From NCBI RefSeq assembly GCF_001879715.1, contig NZ_MNBW01000014.1, positions 1 to 64,000 of the forward strand: 64,000 nt of DNA. Reading direction: 5' to 3'. A program made the position numbers and the translations under genes. Origin of the DNA: Nioella nitratireducens. GTDB taxonomy: Bacteria; Pseudomonadota; Alphaproteobacteria; Rhodobacterales; Rhodobacteraceae. The notes beneath the pieces are model-generated. The model saw nothing but the letters and a program-made list of their open reading frames with translations, was not told where the DNA came from and ran no database searches. Shown one piece after another: positions 1 to 7,064 of this stretch; within the stretch, counting starts at the first letter, position 1, and each line of letters opens with the position of its first letter.

Positions 1-3
1 GCA

Positions 4-31
4 TAAGAGACGTCATTAGCGACGTCTCTTA
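4..31. other. Perfect 11-bp stem-loop at the left edge
   Basis: Arms 4-14 and 21-31 are exact reverse complements around a 6-nt loop. No run of T follows on either strand. It may end a transcript entering from the left, or be a small extragenic palindrome; no gene in the window explains it. Confidence 0.55.
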
Positions 32-100
32 GATCATCGCCCCAGCCTCAGGCAGGCGCTGCCAATGGAGCGGTTACGTTCCAACCAAGCGCCTGAGCGT

Positions 101-186
101 CTTCTTCTTTGTCGAAATTTCCCAAGGGGGTGCGGGGGGGAAGATCCCCCGCCGGTCGCCGCCCGAAGGCGGCGACACGACCCGGA
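101..186 (-). repeat. Extragenic hairpin repeat, copy D
   Basis: Read on the minus strand, just after the helicase stop, there is a perfect 9-bp stem (155-163 with 168-176) closed by a UUCG tetraloop. A C-rich/G-rich hairpin follows, then ATTTCGACAAAGAAGAAG (ending at 101). The same tail occurs at about 42.2 kb, and related tails at about 17.9 and 61.6 kb. The position after a stop codon suggests a transcript 3' end. Confidence 0.6.
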
Positions 187-1464
187 TCAGGCAGCCGAGC
201 GGCGACGCGGACGCCGACGCTTCGGTTTGCCGTCGGCACCGCCAGCCATATGCGGCTTCGGTGCCGGTTTCTGGCCCCGCCGACGCGGGCCGCCACGGGT
301 CTTGGCACCCTTGGGAGCACCGGACCGGTCGCCTTCGGGCAGGGTGCCGCTGGCCACCGGAATGTCGATCTTCATGATCTTCTGGATCTGGCGCAGCAGG
401 TCGGCTTCTTCCGGCGAGCAAAGTGCAATCGCCTCACCCTCGCGGCCCGCGCGGGCCGTGCGGCCGATGCGGTGGACGTAGTTGTCGGGTACATCCGGCA
501 ATTCGTAGTTCACCACGTAAGCCACGCCGGGAATGTCGATGCCACGGGCGGCCACGTCGGTGGCGACCAGCACGTTGATCTGGCCGTCGCGGAATGCCTT
601 GATGGCGCGGTCGCGTTGGCCCTGGCTCTTGTTGCCGTGGATCGAGGCGGCGTTGAACCCGTCAGCGACCAGCCCCTTCATCAGCTTTTCCGCGCCATGT
701 TTGGTGCGGGCAAAGACCAGCGTCAGAGCGCCCTTGTCGCGGGACAGGATTTCGCGCAGCTTGCCGGGTTTTTGCGGCTTTTCAAGGAAATGCACCGATT
801 GGGTGATCTTGTCGGCAGCCTTGCCCGGAGGCGAGACCTGGACCCGGCGCGGGTTGGTCAGGTAGGCTGCGCTGATTTCTTCCATCTGCTTTGGCATGGT
901 GGCGGAAAACAGCATGGTCTGGCGCGGGGTGCCAAGGCGCGGTGCGATCTTGCGCAGCGCATGGATGAAGCCGAGGTCCAGCATCTGGTCAGCCTCGTCC
1001 AGCACCAGATGGCGCACCTGGCCCAGATCCACGGCCCCGCGATCCATCAGGTCGATCAGGCGTCCGGGCGTGGCGACAAGGATGTCGGTGCCGCGCGCAA
1101 GGGTGCCGATCTGGCGGTTGATGGACTGGCCGCCCACGACGACGGCCGCTTTCAGATGGGTGCCACGGATCAGAACCCGCAGGCTTTCGGCGATCTGGTT
1201 CACCAGTTCGCGGGTCGGCGCAAGGATCAGCGCGCGGGCTGTTTTCGGCGCGGGCTTGCCTTGCACGGACAGCAAGTGGTTGATCAGCGGCAGGCCGAAA
1301 GCCAGCGTCTTGCCGGTGCCGGTCTGGGCCAGGCCCATCACGTCATGGCCTTCGAGCGCCAGCGGAATCGCCTGGTTCTGGATCGGGGTGGGCTCGGAGA
1401 ACCCGGCGGCCTGAATGGCCTTGTTCAGCACCGGTGCGAGGCCGAGCATATCGAAATCGAACAA
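187..1464 (-). CDS. rhlE: DEAD-box ATP-dependent RNA helicase, RhlE type
   Basis: ATP-driven RNA unwinding in the cytoplasm, typically in rRNA maturation, mRNA turnover or cold adaptation. Counting from the chosen start (425 aa): Q-motif around residues 22-29, Walker A AQTGTGKT at 46-53, PTREL, DEAD at 155-158 and SAT at 186-188. ATDVAARGID and HRIGRTARAG follow, then a basic Arg/Lys/Pro-rich tail of about 60 residues of the kind that binds RNA. The start is a TTG preceded at 6 nt by AAAGGA. The frame stays open to 1698, but the extra residues are Arg/Pro-rich and unlike the family. ATG at 1449 is a second possibility. RhlE rather than another paralogue is inferred from the short N-terminus. 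Confidence 0.93.
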   Translation of the reverse strand: MFDFDMLGLAPVLNKAIQAAGFSEPTPIQNQAIPLALEGHDVMGLAQTGTGKTLAFGLPLINHLLSVQGKPAPKTARALILAPTRELVNQIAESLRVLIRGTHLKAAVVVGGQSINRQIGTLARGTDILVATPGRLIDLMDRGAVDLGQVRHLVLDEADQMLDLGFIHALRKIAPRLGTPRQTMLFSATMPKQMEEISAAYLTNPRRVQVSPPGKAADKITQSVHFLEKPQKPGKLREILSRDKGALTLVFARTKHGAEKLMKGLVADGFNAASIHGNKSQGQRDRAIKAFRDGQINVLVATDVAARGIDIPGVAYVVNYELPDVPDNYVHRIGRTARAGREGEAIALCSPEEADLLRQIQKIMKIDIPVASGTLPEGDRSGAPKGAKTRGGPRRRGQKPAPKPHMAGGADGKPKRRRPRRRSAA

Positions 1465-1739
1465 ATCATGTCCTTTCTGCCCGCGCAGCCATTTCGGGCG
1501 CGGGGAGGTCGCCGCCGTGATCGGGCGGCACGAGGGTGCGGCGCGACCTCGGACCCGAACGGGCGCTTCCCGTTGGACTGGTCTTGCCGTGCGAACCCTG
1601 CGTGAGGGGGAACGGGGAGATTTTTGGCGCTGATGTGCCCCGGCAAGGGGCACGGCATGCTCACGCGGCAGCGCAGCGACAGGGGACACATGGGGCACGC
1701 GGCCCCATAAGTCAACGGTTTATCGGGGGCCTGCGGAAA
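1465..1739 (-). promoter_or_regulatory. Long 5' leader region of the helicase gene
   Basis: These 275 bp between the DUF502 stop and the helicase TTG hold no convincing gene. Features are a TTGACT hexamer on the minus strand near 1705-1710 and a 7-bp hairpin (arms 1635-1641 and 1647-1653). If that hexamer is the -35 box the leader is about 220 nt, a length at which cold or autogenous control is common for RNA helicases; that part is inference. Confidence 0.4.
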
Positions 1740-2534
1740 TCAGGCGTCTTCGCGGCGGTCGGGGGTGACGGTGTCGTCGTCGGTGCCTTCCACCGCGTGT
1801 TCGATCTGCTCGCGCGCGCCTTCGGGCAGGCTGTCCAGCAGGTCTTCGGCCTCTTGCTGTTGCACGCCGGGTGTTCCGGCAGGATAGACAAGACCCGCCG
1901 AGATGATCAGCTTGGCCGCGTCTTCCACTGACATGTCGAGGATCTGGACGTCTTCGCGCGGCAGGAACAGCAGAAAGCCCGAGGTGGGGTTCGGCGTCGT
2001 CGGAAGAAAGACCGACACCATGTGCTTTTCATGGCTGTCAGCGATTTCGCCCTTGGCATCGGTGGAAATGAAGGCGATGGCCCAGATGCCCTTGCGCGGG
2101 TATTCGACCAGACAGGCTTTCTCAAAGGAATTCTTGCCTTGGGCCAGCACCGTCTCGGTGATCTGCTTGAGCCCCGAATAGAGCGAGCGCACACCGGGGA
2201 TCGACAACACGATGGTTTCCGAGGTGCGGATCAGTGACCGTCCGATCAGCCCTTTCGCCACCCAGCCCACGAGAATCGTGAACACGAGGAACATCACGAC
2301 GCCGATGCCGCGGATGTTTACCTGAATGTTGAAATAGTGGTCGACCCAGAGCGCCGGATTATAGGCGTCGGGAATAAAGGGCAGGAACCAGGAGTCGATC
2401 CACCCGATCACCGACCAGATCAACCAGAGCGTCAGACTGATAGGCGCGATGACGATCAGGCCAGTCAGAAAACTGGCCTGAAGCGACGAAAGCCAGCCAC
2501 GTTTCGGCGGCGGAGGCGGTTCAGGCAATTCCAT
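1740..2534 (-). CDS. DUF502 family inner-membrane protein
   Basis: 264 aa. A proline-rich cytoplasmic start is followed by a membrane helix at about residues 22-44 (LTGLIVIAPISLTLWLIW). A second lies at about 78-96 (GVVMFLVFTILVGW). The conserved DUF502 region has LIRTSETIVLSIPGVRSLYS and a stretch around FLPTTPNPTSG. The C-terminus is acidic. DUF502 proteins are widespread bacterial membrane proteins without an assigned biochemical role. It lies between psuG and the helicase on the same strand, with 74 bp separating it from psuG, so it probably has its own promoter. No functional link to either neighbour is visible. Confidence 0.88.
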   Translation of the reverse strand: MELPEPPPPPKRGWLSSLQASFLTGLIVIAPISLTLWLIWSVIGWIDSWFLPFIPDAYNPALWVDHYFNIQVNIRGIGVVMFLVFTILVGWVAKGLIGRSLIRTSETIVLSIPGVRSLYSGLKQITETVLAQGKNSFEKACLVEYPRKGIWAIAFISTDAKGEIADSHEKHMVSVFLPTTPNPTSGFLLFLPREDVQILDMSVEDAAKLIISAGLVYPAGTPGVQQQEAEDLLDSLPEGAREQIEHAVEGTDDDTVTPDRREDA

Positions 2535-2608
2535 GCTCGGATGCGTATCCCAGAGTGTCCGTTGACGTGTACCTATGGGAAGGACTCAGCCCAAACAAGA
2601 TGTCCGAG

Positions 2609-3538
2609 TCAATCGCCGCGGGGCCTTTCGGCGCAGGCGATGGCGGCAGCAAGCCGGGCATTGTTCAGAACGAGGGCAATATTAGCGGTCAGAGACCGTC
2701 CCCCGGTCAGGTCGAAAATCCGTTGCAGCAGGAAGGGGGTCACGTCCTTGCCGCTGATTCCGCCCGCGTCCGCCTCGGACTGGGCCTGCGCGATGATGGG
2801 GGCGAGGGTTTCAGCCGGGATCTCGTCGGCCTCGGGGATCGGGTTCGCCACCAGCTGACCGCCGGACAGGCCAAGCCGCGCCCGCATGGCGGCCGAGGCG
2901 GCGATGTCGGCGGGATCGTCCAGCCGCAACGGCGCGCGCAGGTTCGACCCCCGTGACCAGAAGGCGGGGAAGGCGTCTTGTCCAACCGCGATCACCGGCA
3001 CGCCTTGGGTTTCCAGCACTTCCAGCGTCTTGGGCACGTCGAGGATCGCCTTGGCCCCCGCCGCGACGACCGTGACCGGGGTTTGCGCCAGTTCCAACAG
3101 GTCGGCGGATATGTCAAAACTTTCTCCGGCCCCCTTGTGAACGCCGCCAATCCCGCCCGTGGCAAACACGCGGATACCCGCCAGATTCGCTGCAATCATG
3201 GTGGCAGCGACCGTGGTGGCCCCGGTGCGCCCGGTGGCCATCGCCACGGCCAGATCGGCGCGGCTGAGCTTCATCACATCGCGCGCTTGCGCCAGCTCTT
3301 CCAACTCGTCCGCCGTCAGACCAACGTGCAGCCGCCCTGCCAGAATGGCGATGGTGGCGGGGGTGGCTCCGGCGGCGCGCACCTCGTCCTCGACCTGCCG
3401 GGCGGTGTCGAGGTTCTGCGGGTAGGGCATCCCGTGGGTGATGATGGTGCTTTCCAGCGCCACGACGGGCGTGGCATTGGCGAGGGCCTCGGCCACTTCG
3501 GGCGAGAAGGTCAACAGGTCGGGGGTCATCTGGGTCAT
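2609..3538 (-). CDS. psuG: Pseudouridine-5'-phosphate glycosidase
   Basis: 309 aa, full family length. PsuG splits pseudouridine 5'-phosphate into uracil and ribose 5-phosphate, breaking a C-C glycosidic bond in a Mn-dependent reaction. The hallmark start VALESTIITHGMPYPQN, the central MATGRTGATTVAATM region and the FATGGIGGVHKGA segment all match the family. Its ATG overlaps the stop of psuK by 4 nt (ATGA), so the two are translationally coupled. Together they form the complete PsuK-PsuG route for reusing pseudouridine from RNA decay. No linked uptake system is present in the window. Confidence 0.95.
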   Translation of the reverse strand: MTQMTPDLLTFSPEVAEALANATPVVALESTIITHGMPYPQNLDTARQVEDEVRAAGATPATIAILAGRLHVGLTADELEELAQARDVMKLSRADLAVAMATGRTGATTVAATMIAANLAGIRVFATGGIGGVHKGAGESFDISADLLELAQTPVTVVAAGAKAILDVPKTLEVLETQGVPVIAVGQDAFPAFWSRGSNLRAPLRLDDPADIAASAAMRARLGLSGGQLVANPIPEADEIPAETLAPIIAQAQSEADAGGISGKDVTPFLLQRIFDLTGGRSLTANIALVLNNARLAAAIACAERPRGD

Positions 3539-4416
3539 CCGGCTACGTAGGTGGCGGCGGTATCGAGCGCGTGGGACAGCGCCTCTTGGGCCGCAACGCC
3601 GCGGGTTTCAGCGGCAATATGTGCCGCCATGAAGGTATCGCCTGCCCCGGTCACCCGGCGCGGCGTGATGGCGGGGGGCGTGCTGCGCAGCAGGCGGTCG
3701 GGCGTGGCATCGACGGCACAGCGCCCGCCATCTGTGACCAGCACCCGCCGCGCGCCCTTGGCCAGCAGCGCATTGGCTCCGGTTTCGGCGCAAGCGGTCT
3801 CGACCCCGGCGATCAGCCCGGCTTCTTCGGCATTGACGTAAATCGTGGCGCCGGGATGGGTGAGGAAGGGGCGCAGCCGCTCGGCCTTGCCGGGCGAGGC
3901 GGGGGCCAGCCGCAGGTCGGCCTGCGCGAAAAGCGGGCTGTTCGCGATCCCCGCCAAAAGCCCATGGGTCAGGTTGCCGTCGATGGCCATCGGGCCAGAC
4001 CATGGCGCGTCGTGGCTGGCCAATCGCCCATCGGCCAAGGGCGCGAGGATGCGGTCGCCCGCGCGTTCCAGCGAATGGGCATCGGCAATGGCGGCCAGCA
4101 AGTCGCCCTGCGATTCAATCGCCATGTATTGATCGGTCGGCAAGTCCGGGTCGACCAGCACATGCGCCGTCATGATTCCCATCTGCCCACACTCCGCCAG
4201 CAGCGCGGTTCCCGGCACGTCCTTGCCCACGACACTCAGCAGCGCGGGCCGCATCCCTTGCCCGACCAGCGTCATCGCGATGTTGAGAGCCACGCCGCCG
4301 GGCAGGCGGGTGATGCGGCCGGGCTTGTCGTTGCCCGCATTCATCGACAGGTCGGTACGGCCGATGATGTCCCACAGGACAGAGCCGATGCAGAGGATAT
4401 CGGGGCGGTTCGTCAT
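3535..4416 (-). CDS. psuK: PfkB-family carbohydrate kinase, pseudouridine kinase
   Basis: 293 aa. PfkB (ribokinase) fold: the N-terminal substrate region includes GGVALNIAMTLVGQG, and near the C-terminus the signature GAGDTFMAAHIAAE carries the catalytic Asp and anion hole. The family phosphorylates sugars or nucleosides. Specificity for pseudouridine is inferred from the 4-nt overlap with psuG, since PsuK supplies PsuG's substrate. The upstream P450 ends 52 nt before this start, on the same strand. A different nucleoside substrate cannot be excluded from sequence alone. Confidence 0.9.
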   Translation of the reverse strand: MTNRPDILCIGSVLWDIIGRTDLSMNAGNDKPGRITRLPGGVALNIAMTLVGQGMRPALLSVVGKDVPGTALLAECGQMGIMTAHVLVDPDLPTDQYMAIESQGDLLAAIADAHSLERAGDRILAPLADGRLASHDAPWSGPMAIDGNLTHGLLAGIANSPLFAQADLRLAPASPGKAERLRPFLTHPGATIYVNAEEAGLIAGVETACAETGANALLAKGARRVLVTDGGRCAVDATPDRLLRSTPPAITPRRVTGAGDTFMAAHIAAETRGVAAQEALSHALDTAATYVAG

Positions 4417-4468
4417 CGGGCCTCTCTAGGCAAGGGCAGGGGCGGCGTCCATGAGGAACGCGGCGGCA

Positions 4469-5635
4469 TCAGCGGGCCACCATCAGACGATCAAGCCCAT
4501 GGAAATGGTAGATATCGGCATAGCGCGGCGGTTCGGTCAGATGCAGGTCCGGGCAGCGCTCGAACAGGATCGGCAGGGCGATCTGCAATTCCATCCGTGC
4601 GAGCGGCGCGCCGACGCAGAAATGCAGGCCTGCCCCGAAGGCCAGATGCGTGGCCGCCGCGCGGGTTGGATCGAACGCTTCCGGCGTGTCGTTCACGCGC
4701 CCGTCATGGCCGACAGACCCAAGCAGCAGCCCCACCTCTTCGCCACGTTCGAAGGTGTGACCGAAGAGCTCGATCTCTTCGTAGGCATAGCGGGTGAACA
4801 GGTGCAGCGGCGGGTCATAGCGCATGATCTCTTCGACTACCGCGTCGGGATCATCGGGCCGCATACCGGTTTCCAGCAAGGCCTTCGCCCCGTTGCCAAG
4901 CGTGTGCACCGTCGCTTCGTGGCCCGCGTTCAACAGCAGGATGCAGGTGGTGATCAGCTCGTCCGTGGTGAGCCGCTCGCCGTCTTCTTCCGCCGCGATC
5001 AGGCTGGTGATCAGGTCATCGCGCGGCTCTTGGCGGCGTTTCTCGACATAGCCGCGCATGAACGCGACGAAGCTTTCCGTCGCCGCGACGGCCTTGTCCT
5101 CATCCGCACGGGTGCGGCCTGCCTGATACATCATCACCATCGCGTTGGACCACTCCAGCAGCTTTGGCCCCATCTCCTCGGGCACGCCCAGAAGCCGGGC
5201 AATGACGGTGACGGGCAGGGGCCGGGCATAGGCGTCGAGCAGGTCGAAGCCGCCGTCCGGGAAGGCGTCGATCAACTGGTGACAAAGCGACACGATCCCC
5301 TCGCGCAGGCCGGCGATCCGGCGCGTGGTAAAGGCGCGCAGCACCAACGAGCGCAAGCGCGGGTGGCGGGGTGGTTCCAGTTCCAGCATGGAATGGGCCT
5401 CGACCGCATAGAACGGCCGCAGGTGGTCGGGGACGGGGCGGCGAAATTCCTCGGGCTGTTCACGGCCAAAGCGGCGATCGCGCAGCAGCGCATTGACCGC
5501 GTCGTGCGTGGTGGCGCAAACCATCTGGTAGTCTTGCCAGTATACGAGCGGCCCGGCAGACCGGGCGCGGGCATAGAACGGGTAGGGATTTTGCACGAAA
5601 TCCGGGTCGGTCGGCGATTGGCTGAGGCTCTGCAA
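4469..5635 (-). CDS. Cytochrome P450
   Basis: Soluble heme monooxygenase. The oxygen-activating I-helix motif AGHEAT, the ExxR segment in EEIMRYD, and the heme-ligand loop FGAGLHFCVG with its Cys are all present. Chosen start: TTG at 5635, preceded at 6 nt by GGAG, giving 388 aa and an N-terminus typical of alphaproteobacterial P450s (SPTDPDFVQNPYPFY). The frame also opens at a TTG at 5719, with 28 extra residues that do not look conserved. No ferredoxin or reductase gene is adjacent. It lies 52 nt upstream of psuK-psuG on the same strand and may share their transcript. Substrate unknown. Confidence 0.92.
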   Translation of the reverse strand: MQSLSQSPTDPDFVQNPYPFYARARSAGPLVYWQDYQMVCATTHDAVNALLRDRRFGREQPEEFRRPVPDHLRPFYAVEAHSMLELEPPRHPRLRSLVLRAFTTRRIAGLREGIVSLCHQLIDAFPDGGFDLLDAYARPLPVTVIARLLGVPEEMGPKLLEWSNAMVMMYQAGRTRADEDKAVAATESFVAFMRGYVEKRRQEPRDDLITSLIAAEEDGERLTTDELITTCILLLNAGHEATVHTLGNGAKALLETGMRPDDPDAVVEEIMRYDPPLHLFTRYAYEEIELFGHTFERGEEVGLLLGSVGHDGRVNDTPEAFDPTRAAATHLAFGAGLHFCVGAPLARMELQIALPILFERCPDLHLTEPPRYADIYHFHGLDRLMVAR

Positions 5636-5785
5636 GGGGCGCTCCGTCTGTCTTTGTCGCGCCACTTTGGCCGGAAAGCCGGGCCGCTGCAACACGGGGG
5701 CGATTTTGCGGGATGGCAAGATCGGCGGGCGCGTCTATGGTGTGCGCAAGGGGTCTGACATGCACCTATTTTTCGGAGGATTCTC

Positions 5786-7009
5786 ATGAGATTTCACGCA
5801 ACATCGGCCTTGGCCGGGGGGCTTTTTGCCCTGACCGTGATGCCCGCAGCGGCACAGGTTGCCGCCTGTGGGCCAGACGTGCCTGTCGGGCAATGGATCG
5901 GCGGGGCCGCGGACACATCCGACATTGCCACGCACGGCGCGGCCTTCGATCTGGCCGGGGCCTCGGTACCGCCGGGCGGTTACGCGGTGTCGAATTTCAC
6001 CGTGTCCAGCCCCGCGACCGTGCGGGTCGAAGCGCGCGGCCAGTTCGGAGGCGATCCACTGATCCAGCTTTACGACCAGTCCGGCATCCTGATCGTGACC
6101 GATGACGATTCGGGCGGGAACTGGAATTCGCGGGCCGAAGTGCAGCTTGACCCCGGCACCTATTGCCTGGCCACCCGATCCTATGGCGGCGGGCCGATCG
6201 CGGCCGATATCCGGGTGGGACTGACCGAGCATCCAGCGCTGACGCAGGGCTCTGGCGGGTCCAATATCCTTGCCTGCACCGCCGACACCCCGGCCACGCC
6301 GCTTGGCCAAGGGCCGCTCGACCAGATCGCGGGGCAAGAGGCCGAGGCCACGAATTCTGTCAACGAGGCCCCCTATTACCGGTTCACCCTGTCCAGCCAG
6401 ATGCCGGTCAGCATCCGGGCCGAGAACCCGAGCGCCGATCCCTATATCTACATCTACGACGCCGCCGGGCAGCTTCTGGGCGAAAACGACGACTACAACA
6501 GCCTCGATTCCCGCGTCGATTTTCCCGACGGGCTGGCGGCGGGCAGCTATTGCATCGGGATGCGCGCGCTCAACAATCCCGAATTGCCGGTCAGGGTTTC
6601 GGTTCAGTCCTATTCCGAGGCCGACATGATGCTGGACCTCTACGCCAATGGCGAGGCCAGCCCGCCGCCCGATGGCAGTGCCTACCCGGTGGTGCCGCTT
6701 GGCACCTTGCAGACGCAACTGGTCAACGATGGCGCCGTTGGCCCCGAGGCCCGGTGGCTGCGTTTCGATGTGGCCGAGGCGGGGTTGGTCGTGATCAACG
6801 CCGTGGGCATTGGCCAATCCGATCCGATGATCGCGCTGTTTGACACCGTGGGTCGTGAAGTGGCGTTCAACGACGATGCCAACAACTCGCTCGACTCGCA
6901 AATCTCGGCGCAGGTCAGCGCGGGTACATACATGCTGGGTGTGATGCAGTATCACGGCCAGAACGGGGCGATCCGGGTAACGTTGCAACGCTACATTCCG
7001 GCGCGGTAG
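5786..7009 (+). CDS. Secreted protein with three PPC-like repeats
   Basis: 407 aa. Residues 1-23 form a Sec signal peptide ending AAA. Three copies of one beta-sandwich-like module follow, with cores at about 90-130, 218-260 and 346-388. Each reads DPxIxLYDxxG, then an acidic DDD or NDD turn, then GxYxLxxxxx. This resembles the pre-peptidase C-terminal/DVUA0089 type of module; the acidic turns could bind Ca2+. No catalytic domain is attached, which is unusual because such modules normally flank a protease or adhesin. GGAGG sits 6 nt before the ATG, and a strong terminator follows. Likely periplasmic or exported; function unknown. Confidence 0.85.
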   Translation: MRFHATSALAGGLFALTVMPAAAQVAACGPDVPVGQWIGGAADTSDIATHGAAFDLAGASVPPGGYAVSNFTVSSPATVRVEARGQFGGDPLIQLYDQSGILIVTDDDSGGNWNSRAEVQLDPGTYCLATRSYGGGPIAADIRVGLTEHPALTQGSGGSNILACTADTPATPLGQGPLDQIAGQEAEATNSVNEAPYYRFTLSSQMPVSIRAENPSADPYIYIYDAAGQLLGENDDYNSLDSRVDFPDGLAAGSYCIGMRALNNPELPVRVSVQSYSEADMMLDLYANGEASPPPDGSAYPVVPLGTLQTQLVNDGAVGPEARWLRFDVAEAGLVVINAVGIGQSDPMIALFDTVGREVAFNDDANNSLDSQISAQVSAGTYMLGVMQYHGQNGAIRVTLQRYIPAR

Positions 7010-7030
7010 CAGGATTGCACAACACAGCGG

Positions 7031-7057
7031 AAGCCGCCCGTAACGGGGCGGCTTTTT
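7031..7057 (+). terminator. Rho-independent terminator
   Basis: Arms 7031-7039 and 7046-7054 form a perfect 9-bp GC-rich stem followed by five T. It ends the secreted-protein gene and lies between two convergent genes. Confidence 0.85.
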
Positions 7058-7064
7058 CCGCCGG

